64,000 nucleotides of DNA from Hyphomicrobiales bacterium. GTDB lineage: Bacteria; Pseudomonadota; Alphaproteobacteria; Rhizobiales; Rhizobiaceae. Both the position numbers and the translations under genes were made by a program. Below are positions 18,389 to 28,272 of this stretch, one piece after another. Under the pieces are notes generated by a model. That model did no database searches. It was not told the DNA's origin and saw only the letters and a program-made list of their open reading frames with translations. Every line of letters begins with the position of its first letter. Position 1 is the first letter of the stretch. The stretch spans positions 16,626 to 80,625 of the forward strand of contig UCIT01000022.1 in the NCBI GenBank assembly GCA_900472625.1, written 5' to 3'.

Positions 18389-19261
18389 ATGAACATGATA
18401 GCCAATCTCAACACAGACATCACGCCCGATGGTCCCGACTACGAGACCGTGCGCCAGGTGATCGAACTGATCACTGAGGATTATCGCGACCAGCCGTCGC
18501 TGGAGACCATTGCCGCGCGCCTCAACCAGTCGCCGACGCAGCTGCAGAAGACATTCACCCGCTGGGCCGGGCTGTCGCCGAAGGCCTTCCTGCAGGCGGT
18601 GACGCTCGATCATGCCAAGCGTCTGCTGCGCAAGGAAGAGCTGCCGCTGCTGGAAACGTCTCTGGAAGTCGGTCTCTCCGGCCCGAGCCGGCTGCACGAC
18701 CTGTTCGTCACCCACGAGGCGATGTCGCCGGGCGAATGGAAGGCGCGCGGCGGCGGGCTGACGATCCGCTACGGCTTCCATCCATCGCCTTTCGGTATCG
18801 CGCTCGTCATGGTCACCGACCGCGGCCTTGCCGGCCTTGCCTTCAGCGATATCGGCGACGAGGGGGCCTGCCTCGAGGACATGACCTGCCGCTGGCCGAA
18901 CGCGAAGTACATCGAGGACGTCAAGGCAACGGTCTCTTATGCTGAACGCATCTTCACGCCCGGCCGCTGGACCTCGGACCAGCCGCTGCGGGTGGTGCTG
19001 ATCGGCACCGATTTCCAGGTTCAGGTGTGGGAAAGCCTGTTGAAGATTCCGTTCGGCAAGGCGGTCACCTACAGCGACATCGCCAGCGACATCGGCCGTC
19101 CTACGGCGATGCGGGCGGTGGGTGCGGCGGTCGGGGCGAACCCGATCTCCTTCGTGGTGCCGTGTCACCGGGCGCTTGGAAAGAGCGGCGCGCTGACGGG
19201 GTATCACTGGGGGCTGACGCGCAAGCGGGCGATGTTGGGATGGGAGTCGGCGCACGCTTGA
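18389..19261 (+). CDS. Ada-like AraC/methylated-DNA-cysteine methyltransferase fusion
   Basis: Suicide alkyl-DNA repair protein, 290 residues. An AraC-type HTH region (about 20-115; TIAARLNQSPTQLQKTF) is fused to an O6-alkylguanine-DNA alkyltransferase domain (about 125-288) with acceptor C259 in FVVPCHRALG. The N-terminal zinc domain of E. coli Ada, with its methylphosphotriester-accepting cysteine, is absent, so the methyl-sensing activator switch is probably missing. The ATG at 18389 follows AAGGAG. It is a monocistronic neighbour of DUF2244. Repair of O6-methylguanine is expected; a regulatory role is uncertain. Confidence 0.88.
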   Translation: MNMIANLNTDITPDGPDYETVRQVIELITEDYRDQPSLETIAARLNQSPTQLQKTFTRWAGLSPKAFLQAVTLDHAKRLLRKEELPLLETSLEVGLSGPSRLHDLFVTHEAMSPGEWKARGGGLTIRYGFHPSPFGIALVMVTDRGLAGLAFSDIGDEGACLEDMTCRWPNAKYIEDVKATVSYAERIFTPGRWTSDQPLRVVLIGTDFQVQVWESLLKIPFGKAVTYSDIASDIGRPTAMRAVGAAVGANPISFVVPCHRALGKSGALTGYHWGLTRKRAMLGWESAHA

Positions 19262-19300
19262 GGGTGGTGTGTGGTGGTTATTAATATCAATAGTTTGCGG

Positions 19301-19456
19301 GTGTGGCCCCCTCATCCGCCTGCCGGCACCTTCTCCCCGTTGGGTAGAAGGGACTCGATGCGGACCGCTTGCGCCAACCTCCGCTTCTCCGCTACGGGGA
19401 GAAGGTGCCCGAAGGTTTCAGGTGCAACAAGTTGCACCGGGGATGAGGGGCCTCAC
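19301..19456. repeat. Palindromic intergenic mosaic repeat, family A copy 2
   Basis: Contains GTGTGGCCCCCTCATCC, then the diverged stem CTTCTCCCCGTTGGGTAGAAG, then CTTCTCC...GGGGAGAAG and a closing GGGATGAGGGGCC. It is the same element type as 2503-2656 and 52963-53033, placed between the convergent ada-like and ppk2 genes. Confidence 0.65.
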
Positions 19457-19476
19457 CCGAAAACCTCTCTACAAAA

Positions 19477-20394
19477 TCAATACTTCGACGGAACGTATAA
19501 TTCCGGCGGCAGGACCTTGCGCTCATAGTCTGGGTTGAAGACGCGCTCCGGCAGGGCGATTTCCTGGTGCGGGACGTCCTCGTAGGGGAACTGCGATAGC
19601 AGGTGATCGATGCAGTTCAGGCGGGCGCGCTTCTTGTCGTTGCCTTCGACGATATGCCACGGGGCTTCCGGGATGTTGGTGCGAGCGAAGGTTTCTTCCT
19701 TTGCCTTGGTGTAGCCTTCCCAGCGGATGCGCGACTGCAGGTCCATCGGCGACAGCTTCCACTGCTTGAGCGGATCGTGGATGCGCACGAGGAAGCGCAT
19801 CTGCTGCTCCTCGTCGGTGATCGAGAACCAGTATTTGACGAGACGGATGCCGGAGCGGACGAGCATGCGTTCGAACTCGGGTACGTCGTTGAAGAACTGC
19901 TCGACCTGATCCTCGTCGGCAAAGCCCATGACGCGCTCGACGCCGGAACGGTTGTACCAGGAGCGGTCGAACAGCACGATCTCGCCGCCGGCCGGCAGAT
20001 GCGGGACGTAGCGCTGGAAATACCATTGCGACTTCTCGCGGTCGGACGGCGCGGGGAGCGCCACGACGCGGGCGACGCGCGGGTTGAGGCGCTGGGTGAT
20101 GCGTTTGATGACGCCGCCCTTGCCGGCGGAATCGCGGCCTTCGAAAATGACGACGACCTTTTCCTTGTGATAGGTGACCCAATCCTGCAGACGGATCAAC
20201 TCCGACTGCAGCGCGATCAGCGCGCGGAAATACTCGATGCGCGGCATGGAAGGCGGGTGCGCCTTGCGATAAATCTTGCGGATCTCTTCCGAGAGTGCCG
20301 GTTCGGAGAGCTCGAGCTCGTAATCCTCATCGAGCGTATCGGCCAGTTCGGCTTCGAGCCAGTCGTGAGAAGGCGTGCCGTTGGTATTGGTCAT
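19477..20394 (-). CDS. ppk2: Polyphosphate kinase 2 family protein
   Basis: Transfers phosphate between polyphosphate and nucleotides (PPK2 class), 305 residues. Walker A is FEGRDSAGKGG, the lid module has RVVALPAPSDREKSQWYFQRY, and Walker B is LFDRSWYNRSGVERV. All PPK2 motifs are present once, so this is a single-domain enzyme. ATG 20394 is chosen because the reading upstream (DPRTSEQG) is low-complexity and unlike the family, and AGGGAC precedes the ATG. It is transcribed alone; the 250 bp upstream hold no gene that I can support. Confidence 0.92.
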   Translation of the reverse strand: MTNTNGTPSHDWLEAELADTLDEDYELELSEPALSEEIRKIYRKAHPPSMPRIEYFRALIALQSELIRLQDWVTYHKEKVVVIFEGRDSAGKGGVIKRITQRLNPRVARVVALPAPSDREKSQWYFQRYVPHLPAGGEIVLFDRSWYNRSGVERVMGFADEDQVEQFFNDVPEFERMLVRSGIRLVKYWFSITDEEQQMRFLVRIHDPLKQWKLSPMDLQSRIRWEGYTKAKEETFARTNIPEAPWHIVEGNDKKRARLNCIDHLLSQFPYEDVPHQEIALPERVFNPDYERKVLPPELYVPSKY

Positions 20395-20644
20395 CTCGAG
20401 TCCCTGTTCAGATGTCCGGGGGTCTTGGTCGCCGGAGCGGGTTTGGTCGCCATGCATCGCGCTTCGGACGCTGTCGCCATGAAGACTATCATGAAAACCG
20501 GCATGAAGAGGGCGACTCACGCCGCCAAATAAGCAGCGTCTCATGAAGGATATATGACGTAGCTGCAGGCACGGCCAAATCGCCGTCGAAAATCGACGGT
20601 GGCGCGCGGTGCAGCGGTCTTCGAGTGCGGACCGGAACGACGCC

Positions 20645-21949
20645 TCAGCTGACGGAGCGTGGGCGGGCGGCCTGCTTGACGTGGTCGTCGCTGTGCTTGC
20701 TGCGGATGCGCCGCACCGTCAGCCAGACGCCGAGGACGACGATCGGGACCGCCGCACCGGTCAATGTTTCCGGCGCTATCTCGATGCCGACGCCGTGTAT
20801 CAGCTTGGCGAGATAGCCGACGAGACCAATGACGTAATAGGAGATGGCGGCGACGGACAGGCCTTCGACCGTCTGCTGCAGGCGCAGCTGCAGATGCGCG
20901 CGCTTGTCCATCGAGGCGAGGATCTCGGTGTTGAACTTCTGCAATTCGACATCGATCCAGCTGCGCAGCAGGGCGGTGGCGCGAGCGAGTTTGCGCGACA
21001 GGTCGGCCTGTCGCTCCTCGACCGACTGGCAGGTGCGCATGGCCGGCGCCAGGCGGCGCTGCAGGAAGGCCCCGAGCGTCTCGTTGCCGGGCAGCGCCTT
21101 CTCAGCCAGCATGGCGACGCGTTCGAGCACGATGTTGTAATAGGCGCGGCTGGCGCCGAAGCGGTAGAGGCTGAGCGCTGCATTGGCTTCCAGCTCGGCC
21201 GCCAGGCGGGTGATTTCCGACAGCAGGGCGTCGGCCTCGGCACGCGCATGCTGCTTCATGCCCTGGGTGATGGCGGTGAAGCTGTTTTCGATCTGGCGGA
21301 TCTCGGGCGACAGCGTCTGGGCAAGGGGCAGGCCCATCATCGCCAGCGTCCGGTAGGTCTCGATGTCGAGCAGACGCTGGGCCAGCATGCCGCGGGCGCC
21401 ATCGGTCATGCCGTGGTCGAGCACCAGAAACTTGGTCAGGCCGTCGCCGTCCTGGCGGAAATCGGTAATGACGGTCGCCTGGCTGTCTGCGACCATGCTC
21501 TGACAGAGACTGGTCGGATCGAAATTGGCGATGACGTCGCCGACATCCTCGCTATCGGGACGGATCTCGATGCGCACGCCTGATATGAAGGCGCCCGGAG
21601 CGGCGAAGGAGACACCGAAGGGGTTGATCGGGATTTCGGCGCCGAATTCGGCCAGCGCCGGCGTATCCCAGAAATAGGTGGAGAATTCCGTGTGCCGCTC
21701 CCAGCGTAGCGTGCCATTGCCCCAGGTCATGGTGTGATGGCTGGTGTCGGCAGCCGGCGCCGGCACGCCCTGAGCGAGAGATAGGTCGGACAGCAGCGCC
21801 TGATCGGCGGCGAAGTTGGCTTCGGTCAGGAACGCGACCTGGAAGATGACGCGGGGCAGCGGAATGAGTGTGTAGGGGCGCGAGTGGATTTCGCCGAGCG
21901 CGCGGGCGCGGACATCGGCGACTGGAAAAGAAAAGCTGCGCTTCGACAA
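20645..21949 (-). CDS. DUF3422 domain membrane-anchored protein
   Basis: Protein of 434 residues found widely in alpha- and betaproteobacteria, function unknown. It opens with GEIHSRPYTLI, a conserved family segment. A long soluble and partly coiled region (about 190-360) ends in SVEERQADLSRKLARATALLRSW, followed by two membrane helices (about 372-392 and 404-424) and a basic tail. The start is TTG 21949 because the family begins near SFPVADVRARALGEIHSRP and no ATG or GTG is available. The order soluble-coil-TM-TM suggests a membrane-associated sensor or scaffold. Confidence 0.85.
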   Translation of the reverse strand: MSKRSFSFPVADVRARALGEIHSRPYTLIPLPRVIFQVAFLTEANFAADQALLSDLSLAQGVPAPAADTSHHTMTWGNGTLRWERHTEFSTYFWDTPALAEFGAEIPINPFGVSFAAPGAFISGVRIEIRPDSEDVGDVIANFDPTSLCQSMVADSQATVITDFRQDGDGLTKFLVLDHGMTDGARGMLAQRLLDIETYRTLAMMGLPLAQTLSPEIRQIENSFTAITQGMKQHARAEADALLSEITRLAAELEANAALSLYRFGASRAYYNIVLERVAMLAEKALPGNETLGAFLQRRLAPAMRTCQSVEERQADLSRKLARATALLRSWIDVELQKFNTEILASMDKRAHLQLRLQQTVEGLSVAAISYYVIGLVGYLAKLIHGVGIEIAPETLTGAAVPIVVLGVWLTVRRIRSKHSDDHVKQAARPRSVS

Positions 21950-22089
21950 ATGATGTGCCCCCGACTGTGCCCCGTCGGCCAGTTCTTCATCTGGCTATTA
22001 TCAAATGATTTTGCGTCCGCGACGTGGCGGTTTGACGCATAACGGCTGGAGAGCGGGATTTTATCCGCTCTCGTGTCGTCGAATGACGG

Positions 22090-22503
22090 TCAGCTCTGCG
22101 CCGCGAACGGCCAGCGGGTTACCCTGCCGGCAAACAGCGCCCACCAGACGATCGCCGGCTGAAGGGCAAGCCTCGGCAGGTGATACCACCAGCCCAAGGT
22201 CGCGGTCGCCGAGCCGAGGTCGTGGATCGCATGCTTGATGTTGGCCGGGAAGACGCAGACCGCGTAGATGGCCAGACAGATGCCGGCGACGCGGCGGAAG
22301 CGGCGCGTCATCAGTCCGATGGCGCCTGCTATCTCGCATATCCCGGTCAGGGCGATAATGGTGGCCGGAAAGGGGACCCAGTCAGGGGTGATTAAGAGGA
22401 ACGCGTCGGCGAAAAGCACGTGTGCTAGGCCGGCGAGGGCGTAAAGAGCGACCAAGGCATATCTGCCGATCCGGCCCTCGGTCGTCTCCGTGCATTGGGT
22501 CAT
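22090..22503 (-). CDS. DoxX-like family membrane protein
   Basis: Small membrane protein of 137 residues with four hydrophobic helices (LVALYALAGLAHVLF, IIALTGICEIAGAIGLM, AGICLAIYAVCVFPANI, AIVWWALFAG), as in DoxX/DoxX-like proteins. The ATG at 22503 is preferred to a TTG three bases upstream. Relatives are linked to redox or quinone functions, but the biochemical role is not established. It is on the same strand as DUF3422 and the SorC-type regulator, with gaps of 140 and 70 bp. Confidence 0.8.
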   Translation of the reverse strand: MTQCTETTEGRIGRYALVALYALAGLAHVLFADAFLLITPDWVPFPATIIALTGICEIAGAIGLMTRRFRRVAGICLAIYAVCVFPANIKHAIHDLGSATATLGWWYHLPRLALQPAIVWWALFAGRVTRWPFAAQS

Positions 22504-22573
22504 CAAGCCTATACGTGGACGAACTGCCGCCGGATGATGCGCCGGCCTCAGATGACGCCGATGTGACCGGTCG

Positions 22574-23557
22574 TCAGGCTGCGTCAGCCAGCTCCAGCAA
22601 AGCCCTGGCGGCGCTTTCGTCTGTGATTAGCGTGTTGCAGCCGATGCGCTTGATGGTGGCGCTGATGGCGATGGCTCGGTGGGCGCCGCCGGAAGAGAGC
22701 ACGATGTGCTTCGCCTTCTTCAGCGTGTCGAGATCGACCGACATGACGCGGCTGTTGATCGAGTGGTCGACCGTGTTGCCGTCCTTGTCGAGGAAGTTGA
22801 ACATGGTGTCACAGACGCAGCCGGCGTCGATCAGTTCCTGCAGTTCGGCCTTGGAAATCCAGCCTTCCGACAGCGATGTCGAATGCGGGCCGATATCGCC
22901 GCAGCTTACGATGGCAAGATCGAGCGTTTCGGCAAGGCGGTAGATGGCGTCGAGGCCACATTTCTCGATCAGGTTGCGCTTGGTCTCGGTGGAATCGACC
23001 AGCAGCGGTGCCAGGAACATGTAGCACTCGGCCCCGAGCTGGCTTGCCAGCCGCCAGGTGTAGTCGATCGGGTTGGTCTGGTGGACGGCAACGATGCCGC
23101 CGAGCAGCGAGACGACCTTGCAGTTGTCGCGCCGCGGCGGGCGGAAGCTCGACAGCGACGCGGTCATCGTGCGGCCCCAGCCGACGCCGATGGTATAGTT
23201 GTCGGGTATGGCTTCAGAGAGGAACTGGCCAAGCGCCAGACCGACGCTCTTCGCCAGCGCGTTGGCATCGCTGCTGACCGGCGCCGGCACGACAATGGCT
23301 TCGTCCAGCCCATAGGCACGCTCGAGCTTCACCGACAGCTCGACGCAATCGCCGATCGAATCATTGATCCAGATCTGCACCTCGCTGCGCTTCATCGCCT
23401 CGTCGAGCAGGCGGATGACGGTGGTGCGGCTGATGCCGAGCTGCTCGGCGACATCTTTCTGCGTCAATCCCTGGTTATAATAGAGCCAGGCCGCGCGCAG
23501 TCGGAGGGAGGAGGCTTCCGAATAAGCGGTGTGCGTGCCGCGTTTGAGCTTGACCAC
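22574..23557 (-). CDS. SorC/DeoR-type sugar-binding transcriptional regulator
   Basis: Regulator of 327 residues. The N-terminal HTH is GLTQKDVAEQLGISRTTVI and a large sugar-phosphate-binding domain follows (IGVGWGRTM, SLLGGI, IVSCGDIG, ILSSGG-like VLSSGGAHRA). A GTG start at 23557 lies just after GGAGG. It is divergent from transaldolase across 449 bp that contain clustered TGACA/TGTCA half-sites (23666-23706), a plausible operator close to this gene. By position it may control tal or itself; the ligand is unknown. Confidence 0.87.
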   Translation of the reverse strand: MVKLKRGTHTAYSEASSLRLRAAWLYYNQGLTQKDVAEQLGISRTTVIRLLDEAMKRSEVQIWINDSIGDCVELSVKLERAYGLDEAIVVPAPVSSDANALAKSVGLALGQFLSEAIPDNYTIGVGWGRTMTASLSSFRPPRRDNCKVVSLLGGIVAVHQTNPIDYTWRLASQLGAECYMFLAPLLVDSTETKRNLIEKCGLDAIYRLAETLDLAIVSCGDIGPHSTSLSEGWISKAELQELIDAGCVCDTMFNFLDKDGNTVDHSINSRVMSVDLDTLKKAKHIVLSSGGAHRAIAISATIKRIGCNTLITDESAARALLELADAA

Positions 23558-23665
23558 ATCTCCTCCTCAGCGAATTGCGCCCTATTTTCGTCTTCGACGC
23601 AGGGCAGGGGCTTGAACCGCAACCATTTTCCGGCGGCGCCTTGAAGTCTGCGATAATGACGGGTG

Positions 23666-23706
23666 TGACACTTATGTCAATTGAAATGCACAAATGTCCT
23701 TGACAT
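23666..23706. promoter_or_regulatory. Cluster of TGACA/TGTCA half-sites (candidate operator)
   Basis: TGACA-CTTA-TGTCA at 23666-23679, ATGTC-CTT-GACAT at 23694-23706, and a larger ATGTCAA...TTGACAT inverted repeat (23674-23680 with 23700-23706). Four half-sites fall within 41 bp, 109 bp upstream of the divergent regulator's start. One overlaps a TTGACA hexamer (23700-23705) that has GATAGT 18 bp downstream. Confidence 0.45.
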
Positions 23707-23864
23707 AGTGCGGTCGGAATAGTGATAGTCTTGCCAATAGTCGCTCCCTCCCTTCGAGGAGGCCCGTTCGAGGAGGCAATGTGCGGGCATATGGGTCGTC
23801 ACGACACGCTTTGGCGCTGCGGGCTGATGAAGCCCGGCGAGGCGCCTTGCCGATTGGCGATGCC

Positions 23865-23890
23865 GGAACGACGATACCTTCACCAGCGTT
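23865..23890 (+). promoter_or_regulatory. EcfG-like (general stress response) promoter for tal
   Basis: GGAAC at 23865-23869 and CGTT at 23887-23890 with a 17-bp spacer match the alphaproteobacterial EcfG consensus GGAAC-N16/17-CGTT exactly. Transcription would start near 23897, giving a leader of about 110 nt before tal. Confidence 0.55.
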
Positions 23891-24006
23891 TATGGCCTAT
23901 CGTTGAGAGACGGCCGACATTCACCGTACGGACGCTTCCGTAGATCACCTCTTTGCCGGTCGGCAAACGCCCCGGTCCGCAGCTCAAGTCAGAAGGACAC
24001 TCGATC

Positions 24007-24972
24007 ATGACATCCAAGCTTGACCAACTCCGCGAGATTACCACCGTCGTTGCCGACACCGGTGACATCGAAGCCGTAGCCCGCCTGAAGCCGGTGGATT
24101 GCACCACCAACCCGAGCATCGTTCTCAAGGCACTCGGCACGCCGATGTTCGCCGATGCGATCAAGGAAGCCGTTGCCTGGGGCAAGAAGCAGGGCGGCAA
24201 TTCCGACGCTGTCGCGGCTGCCGTTGCCGACCGCCTCGCCATCTCCGTCGGCGCTGCGCTGTCGAAGCTCGTTCCCGGCCGCGTCTCGACCGAAGTCGAT
24301 GCCGACCTGTCGTTCGACACCAAGGCATCGGTCGAAAAGGCGCATGGCATCATCGCCGGCTACAAGGAACGCGGCATCGAGAAGGATCGCATCCTGATCA
24401 AGCTCGCATCGACCTGGGAAGGCATTCGCGCCGCTGAGATCCTGCAGAAGGAAGGCATTGACTGCAATCTGACGCTGCTGTTCTCGCAGGCCCAGGCGAT
24501 CGCTTGCGCCGATGCCAAGGCCTTCCTGATCTCGCCCTTCGTCGGTCGTATCCTCGACTGGTACAAGAAGTCGACCGGCAAGGACTACACGCCTGAGGAA
24601 GATCCGGGCGTTCTGTCGGTTCGCGAAATCTACAACTACTACAAGGCCAATGACATCAAGACGATCGTCATGGGCGCCTCGTTCCGCAGCGCTGGCGAGA
24701 TCGAAGCGCTGGCCGGTTGCGACCGCCTGACGATCGCGCCGAACCTGCTCGACGAACTGGCCAAGGACGAAGGCAAGCTCGAGCGCAAGCTGTCGCCTGA
24801 GGTTATCAAGCCGGTCTCCAAGATCGCCGTCGATGAGAAGACCTTCCGCTGGATGATGAACGAAGATGCGATGGCGACCGAAAAGCTCGCCGAAGGCATC
24901 CGCGCCTTCGCCAAGGATCTCGGTATCCTGCGCACGATGGTCACGAAGGAACTGCAGCTCGCCGCCGCTTAA
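24007..24972 (+). CDS. tal: Transaldolase
   Basis: Pentose-phosphate-pathway enzyme that moves a dihydroxyacetone unit from sedoheptulose 7-phosphate to glyceraldehyde 3-phosphate; cytoplasmic, 321 residues, TalB-type. The key residues fall at the same numbers as in E. coli TalB: D17 (VADTGD), E96 (STEVDAD) and Schiff-base K132 ([11 protein letters not shown]). The ATG at 24007 follows AAGGACACTCGATC. It is a single gene closed by a strong terminator, with an EcfG-like promoter upstream. It may connect xylose and polyol breakdown to central metabolism. Confidence 0.96.
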   Translation: MTSKLDQLREITTVVADTGDIEAVARLKPVDCTTNPSIVLKALGTPMFADAIKEAVAWGKKQGGNSDAVAAAVADRLAISVGAALSKLVPGRVSTEVDADLSFDTKASVEKAHGIIAGYKERGIEKDRILIKLASTWEGIRAAEILQKEGIDCNLTLLFSQAQAIACADAKAFLISPFVGRILDWYKKSTGKDYTPEEDPGVLSVREIYNYYKANDIKTIVMGASFRSAGEIEALAGCDRLTIAPNLLDELAKDEGKLERKLSPEVIKPVSKIAVDEKTFRWMMNEDAMATEKLAEGIRAFAKDLGILRTMVTKELQLAAA

Positions 24973-24996
24973 GGCTTTGCGGGTGATTTGATCTGG

Positions 24997-25024
24997 AAGG
25001 CGGTGCCGGTGGCGCCGCCTTTTT
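24997..25024 (+). terminator. Rho-independent terminator of tal
   Basis: An 11-bp stem AAGGCGGTGCC/GGCGCCGCCTT (one G-T pair) with a GGT loop and a following TTT, 25 bp after the tal stop codon. Confidence 0.8.
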
Positions 25025-25124
25025 CGTTCCCGCAAATGTTACGCCGCGTCTTGGGTTTCAGGCGCGTTGGAAGATTTCCGATTCGTGATCTGGCACGCGC
25101 GGCAGAGCTTCGTCCGGCCGATGG

Positions 25125-25832
25125 TCAATGGCCGGCGGCGGGTGCCGCTTCGGGGGCGGCTGCTTCCGCCGGTGCGGCGCCGTGCTCACCCGCCGGCTTT
25201 TCCGCCTTGCCCTTCGGCTTCTCCGATTTGCCTTCCCCACCCTCGGTCGCGGCGACCGCGATGGGATCGATACAGTCGGATACGTCCTTGAAGGACGCAT
25301 TCAGCGTGGTGATCTCGTCCTCCGGCAGGTCGACGCGCTCGCCGAAGAACAAGCCGTTGGCGGCCGCCGTTCCGTCATAATAGCGTGCCGTGAAGGTCTT
25401 GCTGCCCTCGATGCTCTCGATGAGAGGATCGGGGTGCGGGATAAAGACGACGTCGGCGCCGATCGCGCGGCCTCGGATGTCGGACCGCAAGGTCGGCCCG
25501 TTGGCGTCCAGCACCACCACCTGCACCAGGTCAGGTTTTTGTGCTTCGTACACAGCCTTGGCCACCCGCAATGCCGTCTTGACGCGGGTCATCCCGTCGG
25601 TCGGCTCCGTCTTGATATACTTACGGATCCAGGTTTTCTTCTGCTTCTTGATGGTGACGAGGTTGACGTCGGTGCACGCGGCGCCGTTCACGGTCTCCGC
25701 GGGAGCACCGAGTATCGCTTCCTTGCCCATATACAGTGCTGCGCCGCCGGAAACGCCCCCAAGGAGGGCAATTCCGCCGACAATCAGAACCAGTTTCCGG
25801 GAAGGCCGGAAGATGCGCAGTAAGGCCTTCAC
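25125..25832 (-). CDS. Hypothetical membrane-anchored periplasmic protein
   Basis: 235 residues, no family recognised. One N-terminal membrane helix (about 10-33: LVLIVGGIALLGGVSGGAAL) follows a basic start (KALLRIFRPSRK), predicting a soluble domain outside the cytoplasm. That domain carries two cysteines (in AACTD and SDCID) that could form a disulfide. The last 40 residues are rich in Ala, Glu, Lys and Pro and look disordered. GTG 25832 is chosen because GGAG lies 8 nt upstream; a TTG ten codons earlier is the alternative. It converges on tal and is divergent from the LysR gene. Confidence 0.7.
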   Translation of the reverse strand: MKALLRIFRPSRKLVLIVGGIALLGGVSGGAALYMGKEAILGAPAETVNGAACTDVNLVTIKKQKKTWIRKYIKTEPTDGMTRVKTALRVAKAVYEAQKPDLVQVVVLDANGPTLRSDIRGRAIGADVVFIPHPDPLIESIEGSKTFTARYYDGTAAANGLFFGERVDLPEDEITTLNASFKDVSDCIDPIAVAATEGGEGKSEKPKGKAEKPAGEHGAAPAEAAAPEAAPAAGH

Positions 25833-26010
25833 GCCAACTGCTCCGCCATCAAGTAACTCCAACGCAACAAACTGGTTTCGACGCTAGAGAAATGACGTTT
25901 CGGAATACTTAAATAGAGCGAATAAGTTTGTGCCAGTCAGGGACTTATCCCAAAAAAGGTCCCGCCGGTGCATGCTTGCAATAGCGCCGGCCGCCATGCT
26001 CTAACGTGAC

Positions 26011-26919
26011 ATGGCCTTCACGCTTCGCCAGATCCAGTATTTCATCGCGGTGGCCGAGCAAGGCTCGATCACGCGGGCCGCGCAGAACCTGTCGATCTCG
26101 CAATCCTCGGTTACGGAGGCGCTGAAGGAACTGGAAACCGATCTCGGCGTCGAGCTCTTCGACCGCCACCCGCGCGGTTTGACGATCACCCATAACGGCC
26201 ACCAGTTCCTGCGCCATGCAACCAAGATTCTCTCGAGCGTTTCCGACGCCCGCACCAGCTTTTCCGGCAACAAGAACGAACTGTCGGGCAAGCTCAACAT
26301 CGGCGTCACCTCGCTGGTTGCCGGCTACGTGCTGTCAGACCTGCTCGCTCGCTACCGCCGCGCCTGCCCCGGCGTCGAGGTCTCGGCGATCGAGGACAAT
26401 GGCGGATATCTCGAGCATCTGCTTGTCGGCGGCGAACTCGACGTCGCGGTCATGGTCATATCCAACCTGCGCGACCGCATGGCGCTGCAGGCCGAGATCC
26501 TCGAAACCTCGCCCTATCGCCTGTGGCTCCCCATGGGCCACCCGCTCGTTTCCGCCGACATCATCTCGATCGCCGACATTGCCCGCGAACCGCTGATCAT
26601 GCTGACGGTCGACGAAATCGAGGAGAACACCGGCAAGCTGCTCTCGGCGCTCGGCGCCCGTCCGCATGTCGCCTTCCGCACCCGCTCGGTCGAGGCGGTG
26701 CGCAGCCTGGTCGCCACAGGCGCCGGCGTGGCGCTTCTGCCCGATCTCGTCTACCGCCCCTGGTCGCTGGAAGGCGACCGCATCGAAAGCCGCGACGTCT
26801 CCGGCGCGCTGCCCGTCGTGCAGGTCGGCATGGTCTGGCGCAAGGGCTCCAGCCTGCCGCAGGCGGCGCGCGATTTCGTCGGCATTGCCGAGGCGATGCG
26901 CTCGGGACGCCCGCGCTAA
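26011..26919 (+). CDS. LysR family transcriptional regulator
   Basis: Regulator of 302 residues with an N-terminal HTH (GSITRAAQNLSISQSSVTEALKELE, about 18-42) and a type 2 periplasmic-binding-like effector domain (about 90-295). It precedes the amine ABC operon on the same strand with a 174-bp gap, so it is the probable regulator of that operon. E. coli's related ydcSTUV-patD operon uses a MocR-type regulator instead. The effector is unknown, with putrescine or a breakdown product as a guess. Confidence 0.9.
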   Translation: MAFTLRQIQYFIAVAEQGSITRAAQNLSISQSSVTEALKELETDLGVELFDRHPRGLTITHNGHQFLRHATKILSSVSDARTSFSGNKNELSGKLNIGVTSLVAGYVLSDLLARYRRACPGVEVSAIEDNGGYLEHLLVGGELDVAVMVISNLRDRMALQAEILETSPYRLWLPMGHPLVSADIISIADIAREPLIMLTVDEIEENTGKLLSALGARPHVAFRTRSVEAVRSLVATGAGVALLPDLVYRPWSLEGDRIESRDVSGALPVVQVGMVWRKGSSLPQAARDFVGIAEAMRSGRPR

Positions 26920-26965
26920 GCATGAGCCCGAAAAGTGTGAAGCGGTTTTCGGACAAGCTCATGCT
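26919..26965. repeat. Palindromic repeat, family C copy 2
   Basis: A 9-bp inverted repeat AGCATGAGC/GCTCATGCT (26919-26927 with 26957-26965) encloses a core with AAAAGTGTGAAGCGGTTTTC. That core differs by one base from the core on the minus strand at 16880-16976. The first base coincides with the last base of the lysR stop codon. Confidence 0.7.
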
Positions 26966-27093
26966 CAGATAAGCTATCGGAAAAACCGATACCGCCATTC
27001 TGATAAATGAATTTGCGAAAGCGGCTTTTTCGCGTCACCTTTTCTACCGGGAACAAAACGCCACGAAGTGGCACCTAAACCGGGAGACATCAG

Positions 27094-28251
<1,158 letters not shown>

Positions 28252-28272
28252 GCTCGCTCCGGAGCGTGTGAT

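Larger units (their letters stand above)
23558..24006. other. 449-bp divergent intergenic region, no gene seen
   Basis: Separates the SorC-type regulator from tal. A 73-codon open frame at 23722-23943 has no family-like features and is not called. The stretch holds the operator-like cluster at 23666-23706, a sigma70-like TTGACA at 23700-23705, and the EcfG-like promoter at 23865-23890, so it appears to be a control region with a long tal leader. Confidence 0.6.

Noticed and set aside
23722..23943. 73-codon open frame between the SorC-type regulator and tal
   Set aside because: No ribosome-binding site or family-like pattern, and it overlaps the tal EcfG-like promoter.
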